A DNA stretch of 14,761 nt from an uncultured Myxococcales bacterium (GTDB lineage: Bacteria; Myxococcota; UBA727; VGSZ01). A program made the translations under genes and the position numbers. The stretch is taken from the NCBI GenBank assembly GCA_903952805.1, contig CAJBHN010000593.1:1-14761 (forward strand). Direction: 5' to 3'. Shown here piece after piece: positions 1-5,994 of this stretch. Numbering within the stretch: the first letter of the stretch is position 1; every line of letters begins with the position of its first letter. The notes beneath the pieces were generated by a model. The model worked only from the letters and a program-made list of their open reading frames with translations. It had not been told where the DNA came from and ran no database searches.

Positions 1-1
1 C

Positions 2-742
2 GCCAGCGCCCAAATCACCGTCAACGAGAAGATGGATGTGATGGCCGCGCGCATTGAGGTGGACGACGTTGCGTTGGCCACGGTGCCCGCGTTCATCGCT
101 GCCCTGGGTGTCCCCGTTGAAGGCACCCTTGACGCCGATATCGACCTGAAGATTGGCTCCGCCACGGAGAAAGATACCCAGGGCAAGATTGCCATCACCA
201 TTGCCAACCTGAGCATCGGCGCTGGTCGATTGACCCAGGGTTTTCCCGGTGGCCTCGAACTCAGCGAAGCGGTTTCCCTTGGCACGCTCAAGCTGCGGGT
301 ACCGGTCGACAAGGGTCAGGGCACGATCGACTTCAGCCAGGAGGGGAGTCCGGCCGTGGAATTCGACGTCGACGGCACCATGACACTGCGTGGACACTTG
401 CCCCAATCCCGCATGGATATCGACGGCTGGTTCCGCCCCACCCAGGCTTTTCTCGACAAAACGCCGGCCATCAAGAGCGCCATCGAACTCGGTGAGAAAC
501 TCTCGATCCCCGGCGCGCCGTCGCTGACAAAGGCCAAAGACGGGGAAGGCCGGTACCATTTCCTCGCCAAGGGGATTTTGCAGACCTTGCGCCCTCAACT
601 TGCTCGCGACAGTGGCCGCCGCAGCCGAACAAAAGCAGCGCCATCGACGCCATCGACGCCAGCGCCGACCACCGAGCCGGTAGCGGCGCCTGAGCCGACT
701 CCCGCACCCCCCACGGCCCCAGCGCCGGTCGAGACTGAATAG
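2..742 (+). CDS. gspN: Type II secretion system protein GspN, C-terminal part (5' end outside window)
   Basis: The frame is open to the left edge, so the N-terminus, with the expected membrane anchor, is missing; 246 residues are visible. GspN is an accessory, inner-membrane-anchored component of type II secretion systems, usually the last gene of the gsp operon in delta-type bacteria, with most of the chain in the periplasm. The seen signature is the segment at 200-300 reading GGLELSEAVSLGTLKL, followed by alternating beta-strand-like stretches and a 'hLPQSRMDIDGWFRP' block near 390-440, which I recognise from the GspN family. The last ~35 residues are a Pro/Ala/Thr/Ser-rich tail that is probably disordered. 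The other gsp genes should lie to the left. No terminator was seen after the stop. The family call is from memory of the motif and not from a search. Confidence 0.82.
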   Translation, partial: ASAQITVNEKMDVMAARIEVDDVALATVPAFIAALGVPVEGTLDADIDLKIGSATEKDTQGKIAITIANLSIGAGRLTQGFPGGLELSEAVSLGTLKLRVPVDKGQGTIDFSQEGSPAVEFDVDGTMTLRGHLPQSRMDIDGWFRPTQAFLDKTPAIKSAIELGEKLSIPGAPSLTKAKDGEGRYHFLAKGILQTLRPQLARDSGRRSRTKAAPSTPSTPAPTTEPVAAPEPTPAPPTAPAPVETE

Positions 743-788
743 GCGCGGGCGCTTGACTGGCGCGGGACCGTCCTGGTGCACTCGGTCG

Positions 789-1025
789 ATGTCGCGCAGC
801 ATGGTCGGCGTCGCATGCGGCCTGGTCATCATCGCCTCGTCAGCCTGCTTTCACGTCACCTCCAAGCTGCCGGGTGTCCTCGACCTTCGCTCCGATGGGG
901 GTGACTGTGTCGTCGACATCCGCATCGTTCGCATCAACAAGGCGCCGCTGGCGGGCAAGCCAGCCAAGGTCGCCGACGACGACGTGCGGCCGTCGACGAA
1001 GACTGCCGCGGCCCCACGGTTCTGA
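789..1025 (+). CDS. Putative small lipoprotein (uncertain ORF)
   Basis: This is a 78-residue ORF in the gap between gspN and the convergent oxygenase gene. From the ATG at 789 the N-terminus reads as a lipoprotein signal: a short n-region with arginine (MSRS), a hydrophobic stretch, and Ser-Ser-Ala-Cys at residue 20. The -3 position is Ser, not the preferred Leu/Val/Ile, so the lipobox is imperfect. The mature part starts FHVTSKLPGVLDLRSDG and then becomes a polar sequence with no recognised domain. An earlier ATG at 753 in the same frame would bury the signal, so 789 was preferred, although no good Shine-Dalgarno precedes it. It may be a real small lipoprotein cotranscribed with gspN, a truncated remnant, or a chance ORF in GC-rich DNA. 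No function is proposed. Confidence 0.38.
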   Translation: MSRSMVGVACGLVIIASSACFHVTSKLPGVLDLRSDGGDCVVDIRIVRINKAPLAGKPAKVADDDVRPSTKTAAAPRF

Positions 1026-1030
1026 GCGTC

Positions 1031-1051
1031 GACGGCGGCAACAACGCCGTC
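1031..1051. terminator. Weak hairpin between convergent genes
   Basis: A perfect 7-bp inverted repeat (GACGGCG / CGCCGTC) with a 7-nt loop lies between the stop of the putative lipoprotein (1025) and the stop of the oxygenase (1056). It has no T-tract on either side, so it is not a typical intrinsic terminator. Its position between two converging genes is the only reason to suspect that role. Confidence 0.2.
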
Positions 1052-1055
1052 GTCG

Positions 1056-1778
1056 TCAGCGCGAACCCTGCACGCGCTGCAGCACATCGGCGAAGCCATT
1101 GGACTGCAAGCGAATGCGGGGCAAACGGCGCAGGCGGGTGCGGGGCAGGCGATAGAGCTCCGCCACGCAGCTGATGCGCGGACCCGACGCCGTCGTCGCT
1201 GTGACCTCGTGGGCGAGCCGCCCGTCAAAGGCCACCAGGCGGCCAACGCGGGGCTCGATTTCGGCAATCGGGGCCTCGTCGACGCCGCGAAACAGTCGCA
1301 GCACCCCGCCCTGCAGATCATGGGGAACCGCCACGTACAGCGCCACCACCACCCGCGGCACCAGAGCCCGATCGTCGTCGACAACGGTGCCGAGGGTGGC
1401 GTCGGTATGGCGTTGCACGCAGGCGCCCGGCGGCACCGACAAGACGTTGAGGTAGAGGGCGTTGATGTCGTGGAAAAGCAGCGAGCCCAGGCGGTCGACG
1501 ACAGAGGGAGGGCGAATCAGGGCCCGCAGCGTCGGCTGGAGCGCGAGGTCGACGAAGGCTCGCAAGAACGGGGCTTTTTGCAGCGCGTCGTCAAGGGCGT
1601 TGTGGTGACAGGCGATGCCGAAACCGCGGGTGGCGGCGAAGCCCCCGACGAGCTGACTGTGACCCAGCAGACGGGTGGCGTCGACGGCGGCCCCAAGCCT
1701 CGCGAGGTCCGCGTCGGCGAGAGCGTGGTCGATGATGTGACAGGGAGCGCCGTCCACAACGTCAACCGCGCGAGCCAC
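1056..1778 (-). CDS. 2-oxoglutarate/Fe(II)-dependent oxygenase (prolyl-4-hydroxylase-like fold)
   Basis: About 240 residues from a GTG start at 1778. The iron- and cosubstrate-binding pattern of the 2OG-Fe(II) oxygenase superfamily is visible: H124-x-D126 in QRHTD, the distal H190 in FDGRLAHEV, and R201 in GPRIS eleven residues later, which should bind 2-oxoglutarate. The surrounding text (LYLNVLSVPPG before HTD; GGVLRLF and GRLVAFDG before the distal His) fits the double-stranded beta-helix of the prolyl hydroxylase-like branch. The substrate cannot be read from the sequence. The GTG at 1778 overlaps the 3' end of nadB by 17 bp; a GTG at 1757 lies just past the nadB stop and is an alternative. 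An in-frame ATG at 1880 would overlap nadB by over 100 bp with a Thr/Ser-rich stretch and was rejected. It is probably translated from the murJ-nadB transcript. Confidence 0.8.
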   Translation of the reverse strand: MARAVDVVDGAPCHIIDHALADADLARLGAAVDATRLLGHSQLVGGFAATRGFGIACHHNALDDALQKAPFLRAFVDLALQPTLRALIRPPSVVDRLGSLLFHDINALYLNVLSVPPGACVQRHTDATLGTVVDDDRALVPRVVVALYVAVPHDLQGGVLRLFRGVDEAPIAEIEPRVGRLVAFDGRLAHEVTATTASGPRISCVAELYRLPRTRLRRLPRIRLQSNGFADVLQRVQGSR

Positions 1779-3387
1779 GTTGGACAATGGAGTCGCGCAG
1801 CCAGTGGACGTCGTCACGCTTGGGGTAGTCGATGGTGTAGTGCAGGCCTCGGCTCTCGCGCCGCTGCAGGGCGCATTCAACGATGAGTTGGGCCACCTGG
1901 GCGATGTTTCTCAGCTCGATCAGGTCCCGCGTGAGGCGGAAGTTCCAATAGTCCTCGCGAATCTCATGCTCCAACAAGGCCAGCCGCGAGCGGGCCCGCT
2001 CCAAGCGCTTGTTGCTGCGCACAATGCCGACGTAGTTCCACATCAGCGATCGAATCTCCTCCCAGGCGTGGGCGACGAGGACGTTTTCGTCGGGGTCGAC
2101 GGCGAAGCCCGTGTCCCATTCGGGCACCGACGTGGTCGCCAATGATCGGTCGGCGACGTCGTCGGCTTCGCTCAGCAACGCGGTGGCAACCACCGAGGCG
2201 CGATGGCCAAAGACGACGGCCTCCAGCAGGGAATTGCTCGCGAGGCGGTTGGCGCCATGAAGACCGGTGTGGGTGACTTCGCCGGCGGCCAACAGCCCAG
2301 ACAGACCCGTGCGCCCATGGTGGTCGGTGACGACGCCGCCGCAACAGTAGTGGGCGGCAGGCACGACGGGGATCGGCGTCGTCGTCATGTCGATGCCGAA
2401 CGTCAGCAACTCTGCCGACACACCAGGAAAATGGCCGCGGATGAAGTCGGGGTCCAGATGCGTCATGTCGAGCAGCACGTGGGGATCACCCGTGCGCTTG
2501 AGTTCGCTGTCGATGGCGCGAGCGACGATGTCGCGCGGGGCCAGGTCCTTGCGCTCGTCGTAGTCGACCATGAAGGCGTGGCCGTCGAGGCGACGCAGGA
2601 TGCCGCCTTCGCCGCGACAGGCCTCGGTGATGAGAAAGTTCTTCGCCGCCGGGTGGTACAGGCACGTCGGGTGGAACTGGAAGAACTCCATATTGGCGAC
2701 GGCGCAGCCCGCCCGGTAGGCCATGGCGATGCCATCGCCGGTGGCGACGTCGGGGTTGGACGTGTAGCGATAAACCTTGCCGGCGCCGCCGGTGGCGAGC
2801 ACCACGACCTTCGAACGGAAAACCTCGATTTTACGGGTCTTTTCGTCGAGGACATAGGCGCCAAGGCAGCGATCCTCCGCCCGCCGATCGCCGAGGCGAC
2901 GCCGGGTGATGAGATCGATGGCGTGGTGGAACTCGAAGAACGTGATGTTCGGATGGGCCGTCGCCGTGGCCACCAACGCTTCAGCGATGGACCGTCCGGT
3001 GGTGTCCTTGGCGTGCACAACCCGGCGGGCGGAGTGACCGCCTTCGCGGGTCAGGTCGAGTTTGGTGGCGTCTTCGGGGTCGGTGGTGAAGTGGACGCCG
3101 ATGTCGAGGAGCTCCTGCAGACGGGCGGGCCCTTCTTCAACGCAAATGCGCACAGCCTCCCGATCATTGAGGCCGTCGCCGGCGATGATGGTGTCTTTGA
3201 TGTGGGCAGCGAAGCTGTCTTCGCTGTCGACAACGACAGAGATCCCGCCCTGAGCCCAGCGGGTATTGCCATCCATGCGCTCGCGTTTGGTGACCACCGC
3301 GACCCGACCGTGTTCGGCGAGCTTGAGGGCGGCGGTGAGTCCGGCGGCGCCGGACCCGAGAATCAGAGCATCAAAGGCGTGGGGCAT
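1762..3387 (-). CDS. nadB: L-aspartate oxidase
   Basis: A 541-residue flavoprotein, close to the 540 of E. coli NadB. It oxidises L-aspartate to iminoaspartate with FAD, using oxygen or fumarate as acceptor; iminoaspartate then goes to quinolinate synthase NadA in de novo NAD synthesis. The sequence shows the FAD dinucleotide-binding loop GSGAAG at residues 11-16, TRWAQGGI at 43-50, E115 in TREGGHS, H239 in FFQFHPT, R285, H346 in HYCCGG and R381 in GANRLASNSLLE. These match the catalytic and substrate-binding residues I know from the E. coli enzyme. The helical C-terminal domain is intact. The ATG at 3387 is chosen because it begins 10 residues before the FAD loop; an upstream in-frame extension to 3540 is Cys/Pro-rich and overlaps murJ. 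No clear Shine-Dalgarno is present. murJ lies 46 bp upstream and the oxygenase overlaps the 3' end. nadA and nadC are not in the window. Confidence 0.96.
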   Translation of the reverse strand: MPHAFDALILGSGAAGLTAALKLAEHGRVAVVTKRERMDGNTRWAQGGISVVVDSEDSFAAHIKDTIIAGDGLNDREAVRICVEEGPARLQELLDIGVHFTTDPEDATKLDLTREGGHSARRVVHAKDTTGRSIAEALVATATAHPNITFFEFHHAIDLITRRRLGDRRAEDRCLGAYVLDEKTRKIEVFRSKVVVLATGGAGKVYRYTSNPDVATGDGIAMAYRAGCAVANMEFFQFHPTCLYHPAAKNFLITEACRGEGGILRRLDGHAFMVDYDERKDLAPRDIVARAIDSELKRTGDPHVLLDMTHLDPDFIRGHFPGVSAELLTFGIDMTTTPIPVVPAAHYCCGGVVTDHHGRTGLSGLLAAGEVTHTGLHGANRLASNSLLEAVVFGHRASVVATALLSEADDVADRSLATTSVPEWDTGFAVDPDENVLVAHAWEEIRSLMWNYVGIVRSNKRLERARSRLALLEHEIREDYWNFRLTRDLIELRNIAQVAQLIVECALQRRESRGLHYTIDYPKRDDVHWLRDSIVQRGSRG

Positions 3388-3433
3388 GGGGCCGGTGTAC
3401 ACCAGCGACCGTTGGCCAGCAGCTTCAGCCCCT

Positions 3434-5092
3434 TCAGCCCCGGCGACGACGCCGCAGGCGGCGCACAATCTTGTCGGCGATGGTGTCGGCGCCCCGCAGG
3501 CGCAGGGCGATGGCGCCCCCACCGTACAGGGCGACCGCAACGCCGATGGCCGCCCCCAGCACCGTCACGTTGCGCACCGTCAAACCACCCGACCACGAGC
3601 CCAGCCTCGCGACGCCCCAGGCAGCCCCGACGGCGACACCTGCGAGGGCCGACTTGGCCACACCGGCGCTCAGGACGTCCTTGATGCCGAGGACGCCGAT
3701 TTGGCGGCGCACCAACAGCATCAACAAAGCGGCCTGCACCATGTTGGACACGCTCAAGGTGAAGCTCAGGCCATGGACGCCGACACCAGCCCGCACCAGC
3801 GCCACGCCCAGCGCCAGATTGACGAGGACGACGACGACGGAGACATACACCGGGGTCTTTCGGTCCCCGAGCGCATAAAAGACCTGCAGCGTGCCGCGCA
3901 CGCTGGCGGAAAACACCAGGCCAAACGACGCTGTCGTCACGGTCAACGCCGTCAGCTGGGCGTCATGCCAGGTGAATTTGCCGTGCAAAAAGAGCACCGC
4001 GACGATGGGCTCGGCCAGCACCGCCAATCCCAGCGCTGCAGGAATCGCAATGAGGTTGGTCAGATCAAACGTGGAGCGCCAGATGCGTTTCAGGCCTTCG
4101 ACGTCGGCGAGAGCGGCGCGTTCGTTCATCGCCGTGAAGGCGCCCTGGGCGATGGCGATGGCGAACACGCCATTGGTCAGCTCCATCAAACGGTCGGCGG
4201 TGTAGTAGTAGGAGACGCTGCCCTCGGCCATGTGGCTGGCGAGTTGGCGCAGCACGATGATGTTGATCTGGTAGACGGCGAGGCTGAAGAGTCCGGGCAC
4301 GAATTGGCGCATGACCGTCTGCACGGCGGGATCACCAAAAGATAGATTCGGTCGCACCAGCAATCGATGTCGATGCAGGGCCGGCACCTGAGCCAGCACC
4401 TGCAGCACGCCTCCCACCAGCACGCCCACGACGATGCCAAAGATCGGTGGGTCAAAGATGAGGCCGCCAGCAACCGTGCCGAGAATCATGCACACGTTCA
4501 AGATGATCGGGGACAAGGCCGGCGACGCATATTCGTCGTGAGCGTTCAACACCGCCATCGTCATGCCGACGAGTCCCATGGTGATGACGACGGGAAACAG
4601 CCAGCGGGTCAACTCGGTCGTCAGAGCCAGCTTCTCGACGTCAAAGCCCGACGCAAAGGCAAAGACGATGGGCTGGGCGAAAACCACGCCGACGACAGCG
4701 ATGATCACAATCGACAACACCACAAAGCCAGCCACACTGGCGTAGAGCTTGCGCCCGGCCTCGTCGCCCCCCGCCGTGCGGGCCTTCTGGTAGGCCGGCT
4801 GCACGACGGTGGTGACCGTGCCCTCCGCCACCAGGCGACGCAGCACATTGGGGATGGTGAACGCCATATAAAAGACGTCGGTGGTGCCCGAGGCTCCAAA
4901 GACGTGGGTAATCATGAAATCCCGCACCAATCCCGCGACCCGGCTCACCATGGTGAGCACGACCAGGATCGAAGCATTGCGGGTAATGCGCCGCTCCGAA
5001 GCGCTCGGCCCGACCACGCCCGATGGCGTGCCTGCGCTGGCTGCGGCATCAGAAGGCGCCGCCTGGGGCGTGGGGTCGGCGACGTCGCTCAT
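3434..5092 (-). CDS. murJ: Lipid II flippase MurJ (MviN family)
   Basis: 552 residues. MurJ moves lipid II, the lipid-linked peptidoglycan precursor, from the cytoplasmic to the periplasmic leaflet of the inner membrane. Many hydrophobic segments are visible, consistent with the usual 14 helices of this MOP-superfamily transporter. The N-terminal signature is clear: SRVAGLVRD at 50-58, TD at 71-72 and IPNVLRRLVAEG at 80-91. R51, R57, D72 and R85 line up with the E. coli R18, R24, D39 and R52 needed for function. The first ~40 residues are an Ala/Pro/Ser-rich, probably disordered cytoplasmic extension, making the protein somewhat longer than the usual 510-530. The C-terminus ends in an arginine run (RRLRRRRR). 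The start could be the ATG at 5092 or 5104 (four codons earlier); neither has a strong Shine-Dalgarno. It heads a minus-strand operon with nadB and diverges from rpsT. Confidence 0.95.
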   Translation of the reverse strand: MSDVADPTPQAAPSDAAASAGTPSGVVGPSASERRITRNASILVVLTMVSRVAGLVRDFMITHVFGASGTTDVFYMAFTIPNVLRRLVAEGTVTTVVQPAYQKARTAGGDEAGRKLYASVAGFVVLSIVIIAVVGVVFAQPIVFAFASGFDVEKLALTTELTRWLFPVVITMGLVGMTMAVLNAHDEYASPALSPIILNVCMILGTVAGGLIFDPPIFGIVVGVLVGGVLQVLAQVPALHRHRLLVRPNLSFGDPAVQTVMRQFVPGLFSLAVYQINIIVLRQLASHMAEGSVSYYYTADRLMELTNGVFAIAIAQGAFTAMNERAALADVEGLKRIWRSTFDLTNLIAIPAALGLAVLAEPIVAVLFLHGKFTWHDAQLTALTVTTASFGLVFSASVRGTLQVFYALGDRKTPVYVSVVVVLVNLALGVALVRAGVGVHGLSFTLSVSNMVQAALLMLLVRRQIGVLGIKDVLSAGVAKSALAGVAVGAAWGVARLGSWSGGLTVRNVTVLGAAIGVAVALYGGGAIALRLRGADTIADKIVRRLRRRRRG

Positions 5093-5146
5093 GGTCTTTT
5101 GCATCCGTTGACTGCGGGGCCCCATCCGTGGCTCGCCTGCAGGGGC

Positions 5147-5175
5147 TTTACAAGGTCCACCGCCCCCCATACGAA
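5147..5175 (+). promoter_or_regulatory. Candidate sigma-70-type promoter for rpsT
   Basis: TTTACA (5147-5152) is followed after 17 bp by TACGAA (5170-5175), about 50 bp before the rpsT start and inside the divergent murJ/rpsT region. The -35 is one base off consensus and the -10 is poor, as expected in GC-rich DNA. Spacing and location are the main support. Confidence 0.35.
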
Positions 5176-5224
5176 GGCTTTGTCTTACTGATCCGCCTGT
5201 GAAGGCCGAAGGAGAGAACCAGCA

Positions 5225-5488
5225 ATGGCCGCCCACAAGTCCGCCTGGAAGCGCTACCTGCAATCCGAGAAGCGCCGGCTTCGCAATCGTTCCGCCCGGA
5301 GCGCGCTCAAGACGCAGCTCAAGAAGGCACGGACCGAGATCGAAACCGGTACCGCCTCCCCCGTCGCTGGCGAGGTCAAGAACGCCGTCTCGGCGCTCCA
5401 GTCCGCCGCGAGCAAGGGTGTCATGCACAAGCGCACCGCCGCTCGTCGCGTGTCACGCCTGATGAAGGCCGCCGCCAAGAAGGCCTGA
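5225..5488 (+). CDS. rpsT: 30S ribosomal protein S20
   Basis: 87 residues, the normal length for S20, a primary binding protein of 16S rRNA in the small subunit. It is highly basic, with MAAHKSAWKRYLQSEKRR at the N-terminus, NRSARSALKT near residue 21, and a C-terminal MHKRTAARRVSRLMKA that is typical of the family. It should fold as a three-helix bundle. The start is well supported by AAGGAG at 5209-5214, ten bases upstream. It is a single-gene unit with its own candidate promoter and a strong terminator, diverging from murJ, an adjacency that I recall as common in proteobacteria. Confidence 0.97.
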   Translation: MAAHKSAWKRYLQSEKRRLRNRSARSALKTQLKKARTEIETGTASPVAGEVKNAVSALQSAASKGVMHKRTAARRVSRLMKAAAKKA

Positions 5489-5535
5489 TTCGTCAGGGCG
5501 GGCATGGAGCCTTCCCCGATACATCAGCCACCATC

Positions 5536-5566
5536 GCCGACGTCCCTTGCGGGATGTCGGCTTTTT
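5536..5566 (+). terminator. Intrinsic terminator of rpsT
   Basis: An 11-bp stem (GCCGACGTCCC / GGGATGTCGGC, one G-T wobble) with a TTGC loop is followed by five T. It sits 48 bp after the rpsT stop. The ATG at 5554 of the next ORF lies inside its 3' arm. Confidence 0.9.
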
Positions 5567-5904
5567 GGTTTCTGGCGCTTGTTTCTGCTGAAGCACGCCC
5601 TGGCGTGCTGGTCATGGCCCGCGCCCAAGACACCGCCGGCCGGACCCTCTTTGGCAATTCAGGCTGGCAGTTCGAGAGCGAAGGCGTTGGCTTCGCGGTC
5701 GGATACATCATTGGCCTCGGCGTTCCCGGGCGGCAGCTGGTGGCTCGGCTGGGGCCCGTGGAGGCCCGCCGCAGCATTCATCCCCAGCCCGACTCCGTGG
5801 GGGCCGTCGAAGGCGGCTGTGCCAGCGTCCCGGCCGACGGCGTCCCCCTGGCGGCGCTGAGCCTGCTCGCGCTGCGACGTCGTCGCGTCACTCCTGTTGG
5901 CTGA
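5554..5904 (+). CDS. Hypothetical ORF with MYXO-CTERM-like C-terminal sorting signal (start uncertain)
   Basis: The ORF encodes up to 116 residues. Its C-terminus has Gly-Gly-Cys, a Pro/Ala linker, a hydrophobic stretch (VPLAALSLLAL) and then RRRR, nine bases' worth of tail codons short of the stop region. This resembles MYXO-CTERM, the signal by which many myxobacterial proteins are cut at the Gly-Cys and anchored at the surface. Third codon positions in this frame are mostly G/C, which supports coding. The front end does not fit: the ATG at 5554 lies in the rpsT terminator stem and has no Shine-Dalgarno, its N-terminus (MSAFWFLALVSAEA) lacks the usual basic n-region, and the frame stays open back into rpsT. 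An internal ATG at 5614 would leave no signal peptide. The middle shows no known domain. It may be the 3' remnant of a longer secreted protein gene. Confidence 0.45.
   Translation: MSAFWFLALVSAEARPGVLVMARAQDTAGRTLFGNSGWQFESEGVGFAVGYIIGLGVPGRQLVARLGPVEARRSIHPQPDSVGAVEGGCASVPADGVPLAALSLLALRRRRVTPVG
5592..5609. repeat. 18-bp perfect inverted repeat
   Basis: AGCACGCC-CT-GGCGTGCT has 8-bp perfect arms separated by 2 bp, just downstream of the rpsT terminator and inside the uncertain ORF. It could be a regulator binding site or a short RNA hairpin; no T-tract follows, so it is not a terminator. Confidence 0.4.
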
Positions 5905-5994
5905 TGATCGTCACCCGTTGACCTCGCGCCCCCTCCATCGGCATGCTGCGCCGCGTTGGTGCCGTGTCCTCGGCGTCGACGACGGGAGAGTCCT

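Noticed and set aside
1209..1886. Plus-strand 225-residue ORF opposite the oxygenase
   Set aside because: The minus-strand product carries the full HxD...H...R motif; the plus-strand product has no recognisable feature.
2203..3684. 493-residue plus-strand ORF opposite nadB
   Set aside because: It is antisense to a clear NadB; its Gly/Asp/Val/Arg-rich composition is what GC-rich codons give on the opposite strand.
4367..5191. His/Asp-rich plus-strand ORF opposite murJ
   Set aside because: Antisense shadow of a membrane protein gene; hydrophobic codons read backwards give His/Asp/Gln.
5918..5947. Promoter for aspS built on TTGACC at 5918
   Set aside because: At 16-18 bp spacing only CATGCT or similar is found, too poor a -10 to call.
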